Of a DNA stretch of 64,000 nt, positions 18,874 through 27,168 are shown piece after piece. Each line of letters opens with the position of its first letter. Position 1 is the first letter of the stretch. The notes under the pieces were generated by a model. The model was not told the DNA's origin. It ran no database searches and saw only the letters and a list, made by a program, of their open reading frames with translations. Made by a program: the position numbers and the translations under genes. The stretch comes from Methanobacterium sp. UBA375. Its GTDB lineage: Archaea; Methanobacteriota; Methanobacteria; Methanobacteriales; Methanobacteriaceae. The stretch lies in contig DAGC01000012.1 of assembly GCA_002495625.1 (NCBI GenBank), positions 309,952 through 373,951 on the forward strand, given 5' to 3'.

Positions 18874-19725
18874 ATGAGCACATCAAATTCTAAGGGTGAA
18901 TATAAAATCATCCCTGTTGTCACTGATTATATAAAGCCCGGAGAACCTTATGATCCCATCATACACCAGGCCTCAAAATATCTGGAAGACGGGGATTTCC
19001 TGGTTATCTCCGAAACACCCATAGCCATTTCCCAGGGAAGGATAGTGGATGAGCAAAACATCAAGCCTTCTATAGCAGCTGTACTTCTAGCAGACGTATG
19101 GTCCCGGTACATCTGGGGATACATTTTAGGGCCACTATTTGGAATAAAGAGCAGAACGGTAGGAAATCTAAAAAAATTACCTAAAGAAGCCAGGAATCAT
19201 AAACAGTTAATATTAGATTATTATGGACTTAAACATGCCCTTAAACCTGCATCTGAAGCAGGGGTTGATTTAAGCAACGTCCCGGGGACCAGTGTCTGCC
19301 TCCTGCCCGAGGATCCGGAAGGTGTGGTGGAGGATATAAGCTCGAAAATCAGATCCCACTACAGGAAGGAGGTTACAGTTATGATCGTGGATACAGATGT
19401 TACTTACCAGTTTCGTGGGACTAAATTAACATCCATTCCAATGGCCATGCCTGGTATAAAAAAAGATCTGGGCATACTTGCCTATCTATTAGGGAGGATA
19501 GGGACAGTTAAAGGACCAACCCCCCTGGCGGCATCCAGGAGTGAAAATATAGATAAAATTATTAAAATAGCGAAGATGGCGGAGGATTATCAAAAAGAAA
19601 GGGATACCAGTATGGAAACAGTTTATGATATGAAGGAAACATTCCATGAGAATATAACTGGAGTTACCATCGAAATGCTGGAATCTGTTGAGCATACCCC
19701 TGCGGTTATTGTCAGAGAGCGATGA
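18874..19725 (+). CDS. CofE-like protein (F420-0:L-glutamate ligase family)
   Basis: A 283-residue protein related to the F420 gamma-glutamyl ligase fold: DGDFLVISETPIAISQGR, RNHKQLILDYYGLKHALKP, and VMIVDTDVTYQFRG near the metal/GTP-binding positions. It is longer and more divergent than the usual CofE (about 250 residues), and lacks an obvious canonical N-terminus. It is best called a CofE paralogue; it may amidate another substrate. The transcript appears to have no clear ribosome site. Confidence 0.72.
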   Translation: MSTSNSKGEYKIIPVVTDYIKPGEPYDPIIHQASKYLEDGDFLVISETPIAISQGRIVDEQNIKPSIAAVLLADVWSRYIWGYILGPLFGIKSRTVGNLKKLPKEARNHKQLILDYYGLKHALKPASEAGVDLSNVPGTSVCLLPEDPEGVVEDISSKIRSHYRKEVTVMIVDTDVTYQFRGTKLTSIPMAMPGIKKDLGILAYLLGRIGTVKGPTPLAASRSENIDKIIKIAKMAEDYQKERDTSMETVYDMKETFHENITGVTIEMLESVEHTPAVIVRER

Positions 19726-19780
19726 TGTTGTTTTTTAAACAAGGGGATTAAGGTGTTGTTATTTATTGATAACATAATAG

Positions 19781-19823
19781 TCACAAAGATATGGTACTAT
19801 CCACACCATATTCACAAAGATAT
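19781..19823. repeat. Two 12-bp direct repeats, 31 bp apart
   Basis: TCACAAAGATAT occurs at 19781-19792 and 19812-19823, a spacing of three helical turns. Between them ATATGG and CCATAT form an inverted repeat. The second copy runs into a TATA-like GATATAAATACC. This looks like a regulator-binding site over a promoter in the 328-base gap before tfe. Confidence 0.4.
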
Positions 19824-19844
19824 AAATACCATCTGGATCATATA

Positions 19845-19953
19845 TTAAGTATTGATTAGGGGTATTTTTAAGGTCATTACTGTTTGAAATTCATCTATTT
19901 AATATCCCGGTTGATTAAAAAATTCAAGAACACAAATATATTCTTGTTTTTTT
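19845..19953 (+). ncRNA. Candidate small RNA between the CofE-like gene and tfe
   Basis: The TATA-like GATATAAATACC (about 19818-19829) predicts a transcript starting near 19845. A hairpin CAAGAA (19925-19930) / TTCTTG (19941-19946) followed by seven T ends it. No open frame of useful size lies between. The function is unknown, and it could instead be a terminator for read-through from upstream. Confidence 0.3.
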
Positions 19954-19993
19954 AATATTGACCTTTAAAAATTGGACTTATTAAAATTAAAAC

Positions 19994-20003
19994 TTATATA
20001 AAG
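19994..20003 (+). promoter_or_regulatory. TATA box of tfe
   Basis: CTTATATAAAG is a strong archaeal TATA box; transcription would begin about 20022, leaving a leader of about 30 bases with GGGAGG before the tfe ATG. Confidence 0.6.
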
Positions 20004-20053
20004 AGAACTTAATGCAAATTCATTAAGTCTAGTAAAACATGGGAGGAACTTGA

Positions 20054-20542
20054 ATGTTTAACGACACAGCAGTACAGGAAATACTGACCAGCATAACCAA
20101 CGATGATGAAAACAGTTTTTCTATCATCAAGTGCATGTTGGAAGGTAAAACCACGGATGAAGAGATAGCTGAGGTTACAGAAATCAGACTCAACATAGTA
20201 AGGAGAGTCCTATACAAACTGTACGATGCAGGAATCGCCAGCTACAAGAGAAGTAAAGATCCAGAAACACAATGGTACACCTATAACTGGACATTTGAAG
20301 AGAAAAAGGTATTCGAAATTTTAGATGAAAAATACGAAAAGTACTCCAAAGAAGTCAACGATTCACTGGAATATGAAGAAGGAAACATGTTCTTCGTATG
20401 TAAAAACAACGATCACAGATACAATTTCGAAGAAGCCTCTGAAAATAACTTCACCTGCGGAGAATGTGGAGCTCCACTGGAATATCAAGACAACTCCGCC
20501 ATAATAGATGAATTAAAAGAATTAAAAGATAAAATCAACTAA
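20054..20542 (+). CDS. tfe: Transcription factor E (TFIIE-alpha homologue)
   Basis: A 162-residue archaeal TFE. The N-terminal winged helix (about 1-85, KTTDEEIAEVTEIRLNIVRR) contacts RNA polymerase and aids DNA melting. The C-terminal zinc-ribbon region has C116, C135 and C138 (FTCGECG). Only one Cys is seen in the first half-site (FVCKNNDHRYNF), so H121 may complete the site or it may be incomplete. A coiled, Lys/Glu-rich tail follows. Confidence 0.94.
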   Translation: MFNDTAVQEILTSITNDDENSFSIIKCMLEGKTTDEEIAEVTEIRLNIVRRVLYKLYDAGIASYKRSKDPETQWYTYNWTFEEKKVFEILDEKYEKYSKEVNDSLEYEEGNMFFVCKNNDHRYNFEEASENNFTCGECGAPLEYQDNSAIIDELKELKDKIN

Positions 20543-20599
20543 TTCTATTTAAGTCATTTATAGAGAGCATCTTTTTCAATTTCATTTAGAGGGGCCTAA

Positions 20600-21076
20600 T
20601 TGAATCTTAAACTATTAAAAGATTTAAACTCCTCCCCGTACCTAATTGGACATTCTGAAGCCGTATTAACTAAAGCTCTGGAAATAACAACTAATTTTGA
20701 TGTAGATTTAGAAATAGTCCGTGCTGGAGCACTCCTCCACGATGTGGGACGGACGAAAACCCAGGGAGTCCGCCACGGGGTAGATGGTGCACAGATTTTA
20801 AGAGAACACGGTTTCCCGAAAGATGTGGTGAGGATAGCAGAAGTACACATCGGTGCCGGAATACCACGTGATGAGGCGTGCGTGTTGGGCCTGCCCTGCC
20901 GGGATTACCTGCCTGTAACCTTAGAAGAAAAGATTGTAGCCCACGCCGATAACCTGATACACGGTACTTGGGAAGTTTCCCTGGAATTTGTAGTGGAGAA
21001 ATGGGAAAAAAGCATGGGAAAAAACCACCCCTCCATTGGTCGTCTTAGAAAACTCCACGGCGAACTGATCATATAA
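20600..21076 (+). CDS. HD-domain protein (TIGR00295 type)
   Basis: A 158-residue HD-superfamily phosphohydrolase-like protein: H (IGHSEAV), HD (LLHDVGR) and a later His/Asp (HADNLIHG) mark the metal site. The archaeal TIGR00295 family is conserved in methanogens; its substrate is unknown. It starts at a TTG with GAGGGG upstream. Same strand as tfe (57-base gap) and tfuA. A 20-base direct repeat including the stop follows the gene. Confidence 0.85.
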   Translation: MNLKLLKDLNSSPYLIGHSEAVLTKALEITTNFDVDLEIVRAGALLHDVGRTKTQGVRHGVDGAQILREHGFPKDVVRIAEVHIGAGIPRDEACVLGLPCRDYLPVTLEEKIVAHADNLIHGTWEVSLEFVVEKWEKSMGKNHPSIGRLRKLHGELII

Positions 21077-21110
21077 ACTCGTATCTAGTATCATATAAAC
21101 TCTGTATCTA
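21067..21110. repeat. Direct repeat of the HD-gene 3' end
   Basis: ATCATATAAACTC-GTATCTA at the gene end (with the stop TAA inside) recurs directly downstream as ATCATATAAACTCTGTATCTA. Confidence 0.55.
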
Positions 21111-21190
21111 ATTTTATAAATTAAAAAAAAGATACTGTTATTTTTAATTGCATAAACTAAATTAGGTACAAAAAGTTAGGGACCCCACCC

Positions 21191-21838
21191 ATGGAAAACA
21201 GAATCATAATATTCACCGGACCATCACTGCACCCTGAAGAAGCAAGGAAAATTTTAGATGCTGATTACCGTCCACCAGTGGGTAGAGATGATATATTACT
21301 GGCCTTAAGGGATAAGCCGGAGATAATTGGAGTAATCGATGGTGTTTTCCACCAGAGACCAGCGGTATCCCACAAAGAACTCTTAAAGGCACTGGAATCA
21401 GGGGTTAAGGTGGTTGGAGGATCGAGTATGGGTGCCTTGAGGGCTTCTGAACTGGATGATATGGGAATGATCGGTGTGGGGAAGGTTTATAAGGCGTATA
21501 AATCTGGTGAGATAGAATCGGATGATGATGTGGCCGTGGTTTTCAACCCGGAAACCAAGAAGCAGCACTCAGAAGCACTTATTAGCATGAACTATAATTT
21601 TAAGAAGGCCTGTGAAGAAGGCCTGATATCACAGGAAGACTTAATAGAATTAAACAACACAGCCAAAACAATATTCTACCCTAAAAGGACGTACAGATCG
21701 GTTATAATGAATTCAAACCTTGATACGGATAAAAAAGACAATCTAATGAAATATATCCGTGAAAAAGGGGTAGATATCAAGAGAGAAGACGCGCTTTTGG
21801 TTTTAAAATACATAAAGGAAAATTTAATGGATGAATGA
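21191..21838 (+). CDS. tfuA: TfuA-related McrA-glycine thioamidation protein
   Basis: A 215-residue TfuA-core protein. The signature RNIIIFTGPSLHP-like start, VVGGSSMGALRASELD and GIGKVYKAYKSG-type residues are clear (here GVGKVYKAYKSG). In methanogens TfuA works with a YcaO enzyme to convert a glycine of McrA to thioglycine in the methyl-coenzyme M reductase active site; TfuA is thought to deliver sulfur. No ycaO is in the window. It is followed 107 bases later by a LarE-like sulfur transferase. Confidence 0.9.
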   Translation: MENRIIIFTGPSLHPEEARKILDADYRPPVGRDDILLALRDKPEIIGVIDGVFHQRPAVSHKELLKALESGVKVVGGSSMGALRASELDDMGMIGVGKVYKAYKSGEIESDDDVAVVFNPETKKQHSEALISMNYNFKKACEEGLISQEDLIELNNTAKTIFYPKRTYRSVIMNSNLDTDKKDNLMKYIREKGVDIKREDALLVLKYIKENLMDE

Positions 21839-21885
21839 ATTCTTGCAAACATTAAATCCATGAATAAAAAAAATTAATCCATGAA
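21820..21885. repeat. Three imperfect copies of the tfuA 3' end
   Basis: TTTAATGGATGAATGA at the gene end (including stop) is followed by TTAAATCCATGAATAA and ATTAATCCATGAATAA. Each copy ends in a stop codon. Confidence 0.55.
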
Positions 21886-21945
21886 TAAAATTGGGAAAAT
21901 TTAATTTTGAACAATTTATATTAAATATAAGGGGGCTGATCATCT

Positions 21946-22998
21946 TTGGAACTACAACAAAAACTGGACAAAGTCAGAGATTACCTGAAGGATAAAAAGG
22001 TAGTGGTAGCTTTCTCCGGCGGTGCCGATAGTACGTTACTCGCCAAGTTGGCCTTTGAATCAGCACCTGAAGCTGTTGCAGTAACGGTTGATAGTGGAGT
22101 TCTACCTAAAAATTTCACAGATAAAGCCCGTAAAATCGCAGGAGAAATAGGCATCCCACACGAGGTTTTAAGGGAAAATTTCTTAAAAGACGAGTTATTC
22201 CGTTCGAATCCGCCCCAAAGATGTTATATATGTAAAAATAAGATGTACACCATACTCGAGCAATATGCAAAGGACAAGGGTTTCTATGCAATCGCTGACG
22301 GCACTAATATAAGCGATTTATTAGAAGATCGGCCGGGAGTGATGGTGAATTACGAGAAAGATATATCAACACCCCTGGTATATGCTGGACTCACTGCTGA
22401 GGAAGTAAGAGAAACCCTGAAGCATTTAAATCTGGATTATTCCCAGTCGACAACCTGTTACGCTACCAGAATACCCACCGGCACGGAACTCACCACCAAG
22501 AAGATCAACAGGATAGAATATGCAGAGACCCTGATCCAGAACATCACCGGACTGGAAATGGTTAGGGTACGGGACGACCATGGAGAAGCACGTATAGAGA
22601 TATCTGATGTTGATAAACTCTTAAACAGTTCCATATTGAATCATATAAACTCTGAACTAAATGCTGTTGGGTTTAAAAAGGTTTTACTAGACGTAACTGC
22701 CTATGGTGACTCAGATAAGGAACTGGTTATCTATAAACCCTGCCGGGACGAGGCCGATAAGATAATGTTTGAAACAGAGCTGCCCTACCAGATCGATATC
22801 CCGGGAACCTGTCAGGAACTTGAAAAACTGGGAGAAGTCAAGTGCTCAACCAAGATGGGAGTGGCCATGGTAGACCTGGATGAAAGTAACATCACCATCT
22901 TCGGTAAAGGGAAAATCGTAGCTCGACGGGTTAAAGATAAGGTTACTGCCCAAGAATTAATGACCAGGGTGTTACCGCTTATAAGAAGAGTTATTTAG
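21946..22998 (+). CDS. larE: LarE-like ATP-dependent sulfur transferase with C-terminal extension
   Basis: 350 residues. Residues 1-265 are LarE-like: PP-loop SGGADST (24-30), CYICKNKMY (C93, C96), and TTCYATRIPTG (C171, equivalent to the sacrificial or cluster-binding Cys), then DDHGEARIEI. Residues 265-350 are an extra domain with C266, C289 and C300 (KPCRDEAD, PGTCQELEKL, EVKCSTKMG). LarE enzymes adenylate a carboxylate and insert sulfur; some archaeal forms use three cysteines around an Fe-S cluster rather than sacrificing a Cys. The TTG start is preceded by GGGGGCTGAT. Its place after tfuA suggests it supplies sulfur there, but this is inferred. Confidence 0.85.
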   Translation: MELQQKLDKVRDYLKDKKVVVAFSGGADSTLLAKLAFESAPEAVAVTVDSGVLPKNFTDKARKIAGEIGIPHEVLRENFLKDELFRSNPPQRCYICKNKMYTILEQYAKDKGFYAIADGTNISDLLEDRPGVMVNYEKDISTPLVYAGLTAEEVRETLKHLNLDYSQSTTCYATRIPTGTELTTKKINRIEYAETLIQNITGLEMVRVRDDHGEARIEISDVDKLLNSSILNHINSELNAVGFKKVLLDVTAYGDSDKELVIYKPCRDEADKIMFETELPYQIDIPGTCQELEKLGEVKCSTKMGVAMVDLDESNITIFGKGKIVARRVKDKVTAQELMTRVLPLIRRVI

Positions 22999-23047
22999 GT
23001 TTAGTTTTTTTAAAAATAATTTAGTTTAATTTTATTTTCGACAATTT

Positions 23048-23848
23048 CTACGTCCTTTTAAGATTAATTACGATGATCTGGGGGCGGGCAAAGAATCTCA
23101 TAGGGAGCCCCACGGTGCCTATACCGTTACTTACAATTAAAGTGCTGTTATCCTCTTTAAAAACACCGGATACGTATTTTTTTCCGTTACTTGGGAGTAT
23201 GGGTGCCCAGATTCCGAAGAAGGTTACCTGGCCTCCATGGGTATGTCCTGATAAAACCAGGTCCACCCGGGATTTGTCTACCTCTGTGAAATAATCAGGT
23301 TCATGCTTTAACAGGATGACAAAATCACTGGCCTGGGCATTGCCGATGGCAACTTCAGGGCTCTGCCGATCATTTTCTGCTCCTAATCCACCAATCCTTA
23401 TCCTGCCCTCGCTCGTTCCAACCCAGTCACCCAGGTTACCAATATCTATGATGGTGGTTGAGTTTTTTAAAGCCTGCCAGGAAAAGTACTGGGGGTCAGT
23501 GTTACCCAGCACGGCATAAACACCTAAAGGAGCGTGGAGGTTAGATAATGAATCGATGGTAGAGTTGATGTAGGTGTTTTCACCACTCACATAATCCCCT
23601 CCCAGTAAAACCAGATCAGGATTCAGGGCATTCACCTGGCCCACCAGGTTATCCACCCTTTCCTTACTATAGTAGGGGCCGGCGTGGATATCGCATAGAA
23701 AGACTATCTTTTTACCGTCAAAATTAGGGGGGATCTGGTCAGATTCAATGGTGATCTCCTTTGTTTCCACCCAGTAGGGCTCGATGAACATGTAACCAAC
23801 TAATAGGAAGATAATTAATATCACGGTTAATGTGGTGTTGATTCTCAT
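23048..23848 (-). CDS. Membrane-anchored metallophosphoesterase
   Basis: A 266-residue protein with one N-terminal transmembrane helix and an extracytoplasmic calcineurin-like phosphoesterase domain: DIHAGP, GGDYVSG, GNTD, LKHEPD and GHTHGGQ. It resembles the YkuE/YaeI family, which acts on lipid or nucleotide phosphates in bacteria. It is transcribed leftward and converges on larE. Substrate unknown. Confidence 0.88.
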   Translation of the reverse strand: MRINTTLTVILIIFLLVGYMFIEPYWVETKEITIESDQIPPNFDGKKIVFLCDIHAGPYYSKERVDNLVGQVNALNPDLVLLGGDYVSGENTYINSTIDSLSNLHAPLGVYAVLGNTDPQYFSWQALKNSTTIIDIGNLGDWVGTSEGRIRIGGLGAENDRQSPEVAIGNAQASDFVILLKHEPDYFTEVDKSRVDLVLSGHTHGGQVTFFGIWAPILPSNGKKYVSGVFKEDNSTLIVSNGIGTVGLPMRFFARPQIIVINLKRT

Positions 23849-23909
23849 GATAATCTATAGATCAATTTTTTTTAAAAAATTAGGTAAAATAAGAACAGAA
23901 ATTTGTAGT

Positions 23910-24455
23910 TTAAATCTCTTTTTGAATTTCTTCAATTACTTTACGTCGGAAACTGGTAAGTTTTTTGAAAAATCCACGGTTATCCTTTCCCATAAGTACT
24001 ATACTGTCCCCTTCTACTTTCACTTCTGTATCATCAGCCATGAGGGATTCTATTTCCACCACTATTTCTGATGCGTCTTCCAGGTGATCATTGGCACAGT
24101 AACGATAGTTCATTGAAAGTTTATTATGGGGATAGACTTCCTTTAATGCTCTTTTAATGGTTAATTCCAGGACATTAAAGAAGGTCTCCAGTTCAGGGGC
24201 TTTTTCCCACCATAAGGTGGCCATGATGAACTTCAGATTTATGGGCTTTATAGATACTTCACCTTTATATTTGGCCACTATGCTAATGTCCCCATCATGG
24301 GATTTTATCTTTAAAACAGGCTTGGGAATTTCCAGTGCTTCCATCTCAGACACAGTAGATTCGGAAGATATAGATTCGGAAATATCATTTTCAGACATAT
24401 TACTTTCAGAATTAGTATCTGATATGTTACTTTCAGGACTTGGAGTTTCAGACAT
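23910..24455 (-). CDS. Unknown protein with acidic Ser/Glu-rich N-terminus
   Basis: A 181-residue protein. Residues 1-45 are low-complexity Ser/Glu/Asp/Asn (repeated SES and SEN types); residues 46-181 form a compact mixed domain with conserved-looking ANDHLEDASEIVVEIES and KGEVSIKPINLKF. No family recognised. Its ATG follows the CBS gene stop by one base, so it is clearly operonic with the CBS-domain protein. Confidence 0.6.
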   Translation of the reverse strand: MSETPSPESNISDTNSESNMSENDISESISSESTVSEMEALEIPKPVLKIKSHDGDISIVAKYKGEVSIKPINLKFIMATLWWEKAPELETFFNVLELTIKRALKEVYPHNKLSMNYRYCANDHLEDASEIVVEIESLMADDTEVKVEGDSIVLMGKDNRGFFKKLTSFRRKVIEEIQKEI

Positions 24456-24456
24456 T

Positions 24457-25293
24457 TTAATCGCTTATGGCCTTAATTAAGTCGGTTGCCCTTACCAATC
24501 CCACTAGTTCGCCTTCAACATCTATAACTGGTACTTGTTCTATGCTTCGCTGCCTCATCTTGTTGGCGCATTCTTTAACTGAGGTTTTGGTGGTTACTAT
24601 AACCAGATCAGTGGCGGCAACATCTTTAACTTCCTTATCTGAGAATTTAAGATGATTTTTAATGACGTAGAGTACGTTTTTACTGTCCCAGGACCATTTA
24701 TCCCCTTCAGTACCTACAGAGGTGTTGTGGACAGTTCGCTCAGATATGATCTCACTTTCTTCTATGAAATCTGTTTCTGTTAATATCCCGGACAACTTAC
24801 CATCCTTATTAAGGGCTAGGAGAACTTTGAGGTTGAAATATGTCATTACCTCGAAGGCTATGTTCAGTGGGGTTCTCTCCCAGGCGGTGGGTATGTTTTT
24901 GATCAGGTAGTCTTCCACCGGATCCTTGACATCCAGTTTCCACAGTGCCTTGTTTATGATATCCGATGCAGTTACCAGACCAACCAGTTCGCCGTCTTCA
25001 ACAACAGGGATTCTTCTAATATCATATTTAACCATGATTTCTGCTGCGTCTTTAATATCATCATCTGGATTCACGGTTATAATATCTCGGGTCATGATAA
25101 GGGCGATCTGTTCTTCATCCGGATTCTTCACCAGATCAGATCGGGTGAGAATACCCACCAGTTTATTGGTACCGTTTTTTACCACAGGTAACCCTGAAAC
25201 ATTCTTTTCTCTCATTAATTCCATTGCATTAGCTCGATTTCCAGGAACATGAATGTGATATACGTTCTCTGACATAATATCTTTTACTAGCAT
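24457..25293 (-). CDS. Protein with four CBS domains
   Basis: About 278 residues made almost wholly of four CBS motifs in two Bateman pairs (MLVKDIMSENVYHI, TRDIITVNPDDDIKDA, DYLIKNIPTAWERT, ATDLVIVTTKTSVKEC). These bind adenine nucleotides such as AMP, ATP or SAM and act as energy sensors. The start at 25293 is chosen since GGAGT lies upstream and the family begins MLVKDIM; the longer frame to 25368 would overlap the usp gene. Operon: usp-CBS-acidic protein. Confidence 0.85.
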   Translation of the reverse strand: MLVKDIMSENVYHIHVPGNRANAMELMREKNVSGLPVVKNGTNKLVGILTRSDLVKNPDEEQIALIMTRDIITVNPDDDIKDAAEIMVKYDIRRIPVVEDGELVGLVTASDIINKALWKLDVKDPVEDYLIKNIPTAWERTPLNIAFEVMTYFNLKVLLALNKDGKLSGILTETDFIEESEIISERTVHNTSVGTEGDKWSWDSKNVLYVIKNHLKFSDKEVKDVAATDLVIVTTKTSVKECANKMRQRSIEQVPVIDVEGELVGLVRATDLIKAISD

Positions 25294-25343
25294 TTTTGAT
25301 ACTCCACTCCTAAATTTAGAATCAATCCTTTTAAAAATAAAAT

Positions 25344-25793
25344 TTAATGTACTGCCAAAACAGGGCAATTAGCTGATCTTACCACCTTTTCAGTTACACT
25401 TCCCAGTAAAAATCTATCTAAACCATGCTTCCCAGAGGTTCCCATTACGATGAGATCTACTCCTTCATCTTCAACAGTCTTCAATATGACATCAGCCGGA
25501 GATCCTTCCTTAGTTTCTTTAATTAATTTGATATCCTTAGTTAGACCTTCCTCTTTCTTGAATTCTCGAACCAGATCTTCCACTTTATCCAGGGACTTAT
25601 GGGCCTCTTCCTTCAATATTTCCGTAACTCTAACTGTAAGGTCTTCTGCAGGAAGTCCTACCAATGAAGAAGTATCCACCACATTTAAAACTATGATTTC
25701 TGCATCACTCTGGCTTGCAATCCATATAGCATGTTCTGCGGCTTTTTCGGCATATTTTGAACCATCTGTAGGTAACAATATTTTATGGTACAT
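25344..25793 (-). CDS. Universal stress protein
   Basis: A 149-residue UspA-fold protein (KILLPTDGSKYAEKAAEHA, ATP loop GTSGKHGLDRFLLGSVTEK). It lacks the C-x4-C pair of the transporter-linked USPs. AGGTGA 4-5 nt upstream of the ATG. It precedes the four-CBS gene on the same strand, suggesting a nucleotide-sensing unit. Confidence 0.88.
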   Translation of the reverse strand: MYHKILLPTDGSKYAEKAAEHAIWIASQSDAEIIVLNVVDTSSLVGLPAEDLTVRVTEILKEEAHKSLDKVEDLVREFKKEEGLTKDIKLIKETKEGSPADVILKTVEDEGVDLIVMGTSGKHGLDRFLLGSVTEKVVRSANCPVLAVH

Positions 25794-25946
25794 AGATTCA
25801 CCTCGTATATGATCATCAATGAAAAAGATTGTGAGATAAAGAAAAATTTACTCTATTCTATTATTTATTTCTGTGAAATATTTGTTTATATGTTTCTATT
25901 TAATATAAATTAGTACAAATATTTTTTTCTAAAATAAAATTTAGAA

Positions 25947-27104
25947 TTATTGACTTTTCACAGGGACAATCTGCCCTTCTCTAATCACATGCTTAGTGTT
26001 ACCCGGTTCGGTGCGGTTGATGATGGAGAGATATGGGTTACCGGATATTTGCTCTACTATAACAAGGTCTGCTAACTTACCTTCACTGATTGCGCCTGTG
26101 TTTAATTTAAGTGCCTTACCAGCATTGACTGTGGCCATTTTAATGATTTCCTCCGGTGGGAAATACTCCTGGTAATAGGCCCGTGTGACTTTAAGTGCGT
26201 ATTCCATTTCTCTAACCATATTAGGGGAATTGAACATTACATTATCCGTTCCTAGAAGAATTTGGATATGTTCATCTAGCATTTCCTTAATAGGTGGTAT
26301 GCCCACCGCCAGGGTGCCGTTTGAACGGGGACAACAGACTATAGGGGTCCCGCTTCGAGTTACCAATTTCAGATCATCATTTAAGGGTGAAGTAAGGTGT
26401 ATTAAAAGCTGGAACCCGGCTTCAACTGCCCTTTGAACCTCAGTTTTCCCCGTGGTGTTTATCGAATCAGTTTGCACCTGTTCATATTCTGCCACGTGTA
26501 TGGCGGATAGTTTCCCCAGTTTCCGGGTTGTCTGGGCGATTGCAGCGGCTGTTTCATCGGTTATCTCCCCCAAACCACTGGGTGCTATTCCATCACAAAT
26601 TTCTAAAAGTTCCTCTACCCTTTTGCTTACTTCTTGTGGGGTTATGTGAGGGTTTAAGAATGATTCATCCCGTCCCAGTACTACTTTACGTATGGGGACT
26701 TCCTCTGCTGCTTCATTTACAATATCTATCCCCTCTTTACCCCCCTCACGGAAATCAACGAAGGTAGTGGTGCCTGTTTTAAGCATTTCCCACATGGAAT
26801 TCTTCATAAAAACAGTTTGGATGGAATGAGGGGTATCTGCTAAGATACGGTGTTTAATACCCTCTGGTGGTTTTACAATTTCTTCTATGGGCTTGCCATC
26901 CCCCATATCCATGGCCACCGAGTCTCCCAGGTGAACATGGGAGTTTATGAAGGCCGGGGCTACTATACATCCCCGTCCGTCCATAATTTTTCCTTTACTT
27001 GCCTGGGAAACTTCCACTATTTCCCCATCGGAGATGAGTATATTTGCTTTAATCTCTTCCAGGTTATCTCCGTAGAGAACAGTAGCATCTCGAATGGTGA
27101 TCAT
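25947..27104 (-). CDS. Amidohydrolase (COG0402-like)
   Basis: A 385-residue metal-dependent hydrolase with the TIM-barrel metal site HVH (INSHVHLGD), a distal His (AIHVAEY), and Asp at GTDNVMFN, plus C-terminal PGN/HVIREG strand. The family includes chlorohydrolases and deaminases of adenine or nucleosides. It lies 64 bases downstream of carB, but the substrate cannot be read; a nucleotide-related deaminase is a guess. Confidence 0.8.
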   Translation of the reverse strand: MITIRDATVLYGDNLEEIKANILISDGEIVEVSQASKGKIMDGRGCIVAPAFINSHVHLGDSVAMDMGDGKPIEEIVKPPEGIKHRILADTPHSIQTVFMKNSMWEMLKTGTTTFVDFREGGKEGIDIVNEAAEEVPIRKVVLGRDESFLNPHITPQEVSKRVEELLEICDGIAPSGLGEITDETAAAIAQTTRKLGKLSAIHVAEYEQVQTDSINTTGKTEVQRAVEAGFQLLIHLTSPLNDDLKLVTRSGTPIVCCPRSNGTLAVGIPPIKEMLDEHIQILLGTDNVMFNSPNMVREMEYALKVTRAYYQEYFPPEEIIKMATVNAGKALKLNTGAISEGKLADLVIVEQISGNPYLSIINRTEPGNTKHVIREGQIVPVKSQ

Positions 27105-27168
27105 TTACAAAACCCCGTTACGAGGGATAGAAAAAATTAATTCTTATTACTCCCATCATTTATTCATA

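Noticed and set aside
24157..24480. Frame opposite the acidic Ser/Glu protein gene
   Set aside because: Low-complexity complement of a low-complexity gene.
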